In this document: positions 63,177-64,000 of the stretch, in pieces
Layout: the number at the start of each line of letters is the position of its first letter
Numbering within the stretch: the stretch's first letter is position 1
DNA from: Aeromonas taiwanensis
Lineage (GTDB): Bacteria; Pseudomonadota; Gammaproteobacteria; Enterobacterales; Aeromonadaceae
Direction: 5' to 3'
Assembly: GCF_000820165.1 (NCBI RefSeq)
Contig: NZ_CDDD01000049.1
Span: 1-64,000 of the forward strand
Length of the DNA stretch: 64,000 bases
Made by a program: the position numbers and the translations under genes
Notes under the pieces: model-generated
Told to the model about the DNA's origin: nothing
Databases searched by the model: none
What the model saw: only the letters and a program-made list of their open reading frames with translations

Positions 63177-64000
63177 TCAATCCTCGGTTTGGACCCGGAA
63201 GAGGCGCATCTTGCCCCCCAGCAGATGGACCACGAAGCCGAGCAGCACCAGGCCCGATCCCAGCCATTGCAGGGAGGTGGGGTGCTCACCCAGCAGCAGG
63301 GTCGCGGCCACCATGCCGACACAGGGCACCAGCAGGGAGAGGGGGGCCACCTGGGCCACCGGATAGCGCATCAGCAGCCGGCCCCACAGGCCGTAACCGA
63401 GCCAGGTGGCGACCAGCGAGAGGTAGAGCACGCACAGGATCCCCTGCCAGCTGATGTGCAGCAGGCTGTCGGCCATGCGTTCCGGCCCCTCGAAGATCCA
63501 GGAGAGGGCGAGGAAGGGGAGGATGGGCACCAGGCCGCCCCAGGCGATAAGGCTCGGCAATGGCGTCTGATAGCGCAGCCCGATCTGGCGGTTGATGACG
63601 TTGCCAAGACCCCAGCTGGCGGCGGCGCACAGGGTCAGTACGAAGCCGAGCAGGGTGAGGTTGCCCTCGCCGTGGGTGGCGATGAGATAGAGTCCCAGGC
63701 CCGCCAGGGGCAGGGCTACCCAGTGATGGGGCTGCCAGCGCTCCCCCAGCCAGATCATGGCGAACAGCAGGGTGAAGACCACCTGGGATTGAAGCACCAG
63801 GGAGGCCATGCCCGCCGGCATACCGAACTTCATGGCGCAGAACAGGAAGGCGAACTGGCCCAGACTGATGGCCCCGCCATAGGCCAGCAGCCAGCGCCAG
63901 GGCATGGCGGGCCTGGGGACCAGCAGGATGGCGGGGAAGACCACGCCGACGAAGCGCAGGGCCCCGAGCAGCAGCGGCGGTATGCCCTCCAGCCCCCACT
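63177..64000 (-). CDS. eamA: EamA-family exporter (O-acetylserine/cysteine type), N-terminus cut by window edge
   Basis: A DMT-superfamily carrier with ten expected helices, of which the first one or two lie outside the window. The frame is open to the last base (the upstream part reads LRFVGVVFPAILLVPRP, as in E. coli EamA). Conserved stretches: LLAYGGAISLGQFAFLFCAM, KFGMPAGMASLVLQSQVVFT, LTLCAAASWGLGNVINRQIG and PVAQVAPLSLLVPCVGM. E. coli EamA exports O-acetylserine and cysteine. This one is on the same strand as yejA, 90 bp upstream. Confidence 0.85.
   Translation of the reverse strand, partial: WGLEGIPPLLLGALRFVGVVFPAILLVPRPAMPWRWLLAYGGAISLGQFAFLFCAMKFGMPAGMASLVLQSQVVFTLLFAMIWLGERWQPHHWVALPLAGLGLYLIATHGEGNLTLLGFVLTLCAAASWGLGNVINRQIGLRYQTPLPSLIAWGGLVPILPFLALSWIFEGPERMADSLLHISWQGILCVLYLSLVATWLGYGLWGRLLMRYPVAQVAPLSLLVPCVGMVAATLLLGEHPTSLQWLGSGLVLLGFVVHLLGGKMRLFRVQTED

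Overview
The window looks like a chromosomal segment of a gamma-proteobacterium, most likely Aeromonas. That is an inference from protein resemblance and from GC-rich core genes with E. coli/Vibrio-like orthologues (pykA, hexR, glk, phoPQ, tus, astE, yejA, eamA) around an AT-rich O-antigen locus. A tus gene suggests the replication-terminus half of the chromosome.

Region 1 (1-9420) is accessory DNA. Two 3' remnants of one IS3-family element (176-260 and 6664-6748, same orientation) bracket a two-gene module at 720-6621. The first protein (526 aa) has a possible PD-(D/E)XK-like nuclease core and a C-terminal glycine zipper. The second (1438 aa) is an AAA+ ATPase with about 28 tandem ~26-residue LRV/HEAT-like repeats. 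I know no described system with this pairing; it is the best candidate for an undescribed conflict or defence system. Next come umuDC under a perfect LexA box and a divergent SRAP (YedK/HMCES-like) gene, ending at a tRNA-Thr(CGU) whose 3' end faces the block, as in many tRNA-integrated islands.

Region 2 (9500-24400) is core metabolism and regulation: a YcdX-type PHP phosphatase; psrA and fadE for fatty-acid degradation, with a palindromic operator in the psrA promoter; an RND efflux permease and adaptor; pykA, hexR and glk for sugar catabolism, with HexR-like sites near pykA and hexR; and a phoPQ-like two-component pair transcribed phoP then phoQ.

Region 3 (25058-46811) is an O-antigen locus. 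A JUMPstart/ops leader (RfaH-type antitermination) precedes rmlBDA, rmlC and fdtA/C/B-type genes (dTDP-L-rhamnose and a dTDP-3-acetamido-3,6-dideoxyhexose), glycosyltransferases, wzx, an acyltransferase, wzy, an LtaS/OpgB-like phosphoglycerol transferase, and a WbpV/sugar-transferase/WbpM-type trio for the initiating sugar. Base composition drops sharply inside the 3' end of rmlA and recovers at a decayed ugd remnant before wzz, which marks the swapped cassette. wzz and a PglL/WaaL-type ligase follow.

Region 4 (46979-64000) is core again: a glycine-zipper envelope protein, yceH, a large SNF2 helicase, tus with nearby SOS-like and Ter-like sequences, a DUF1127 protein, astE, a three-gene 2-oxoacid dehydrogenase operon (E1alpha, E1beta, E2), a cold-shock protein, small conserved proteins, a YejA-like binding protein and an EamA-type exporter that runs off the right edge.
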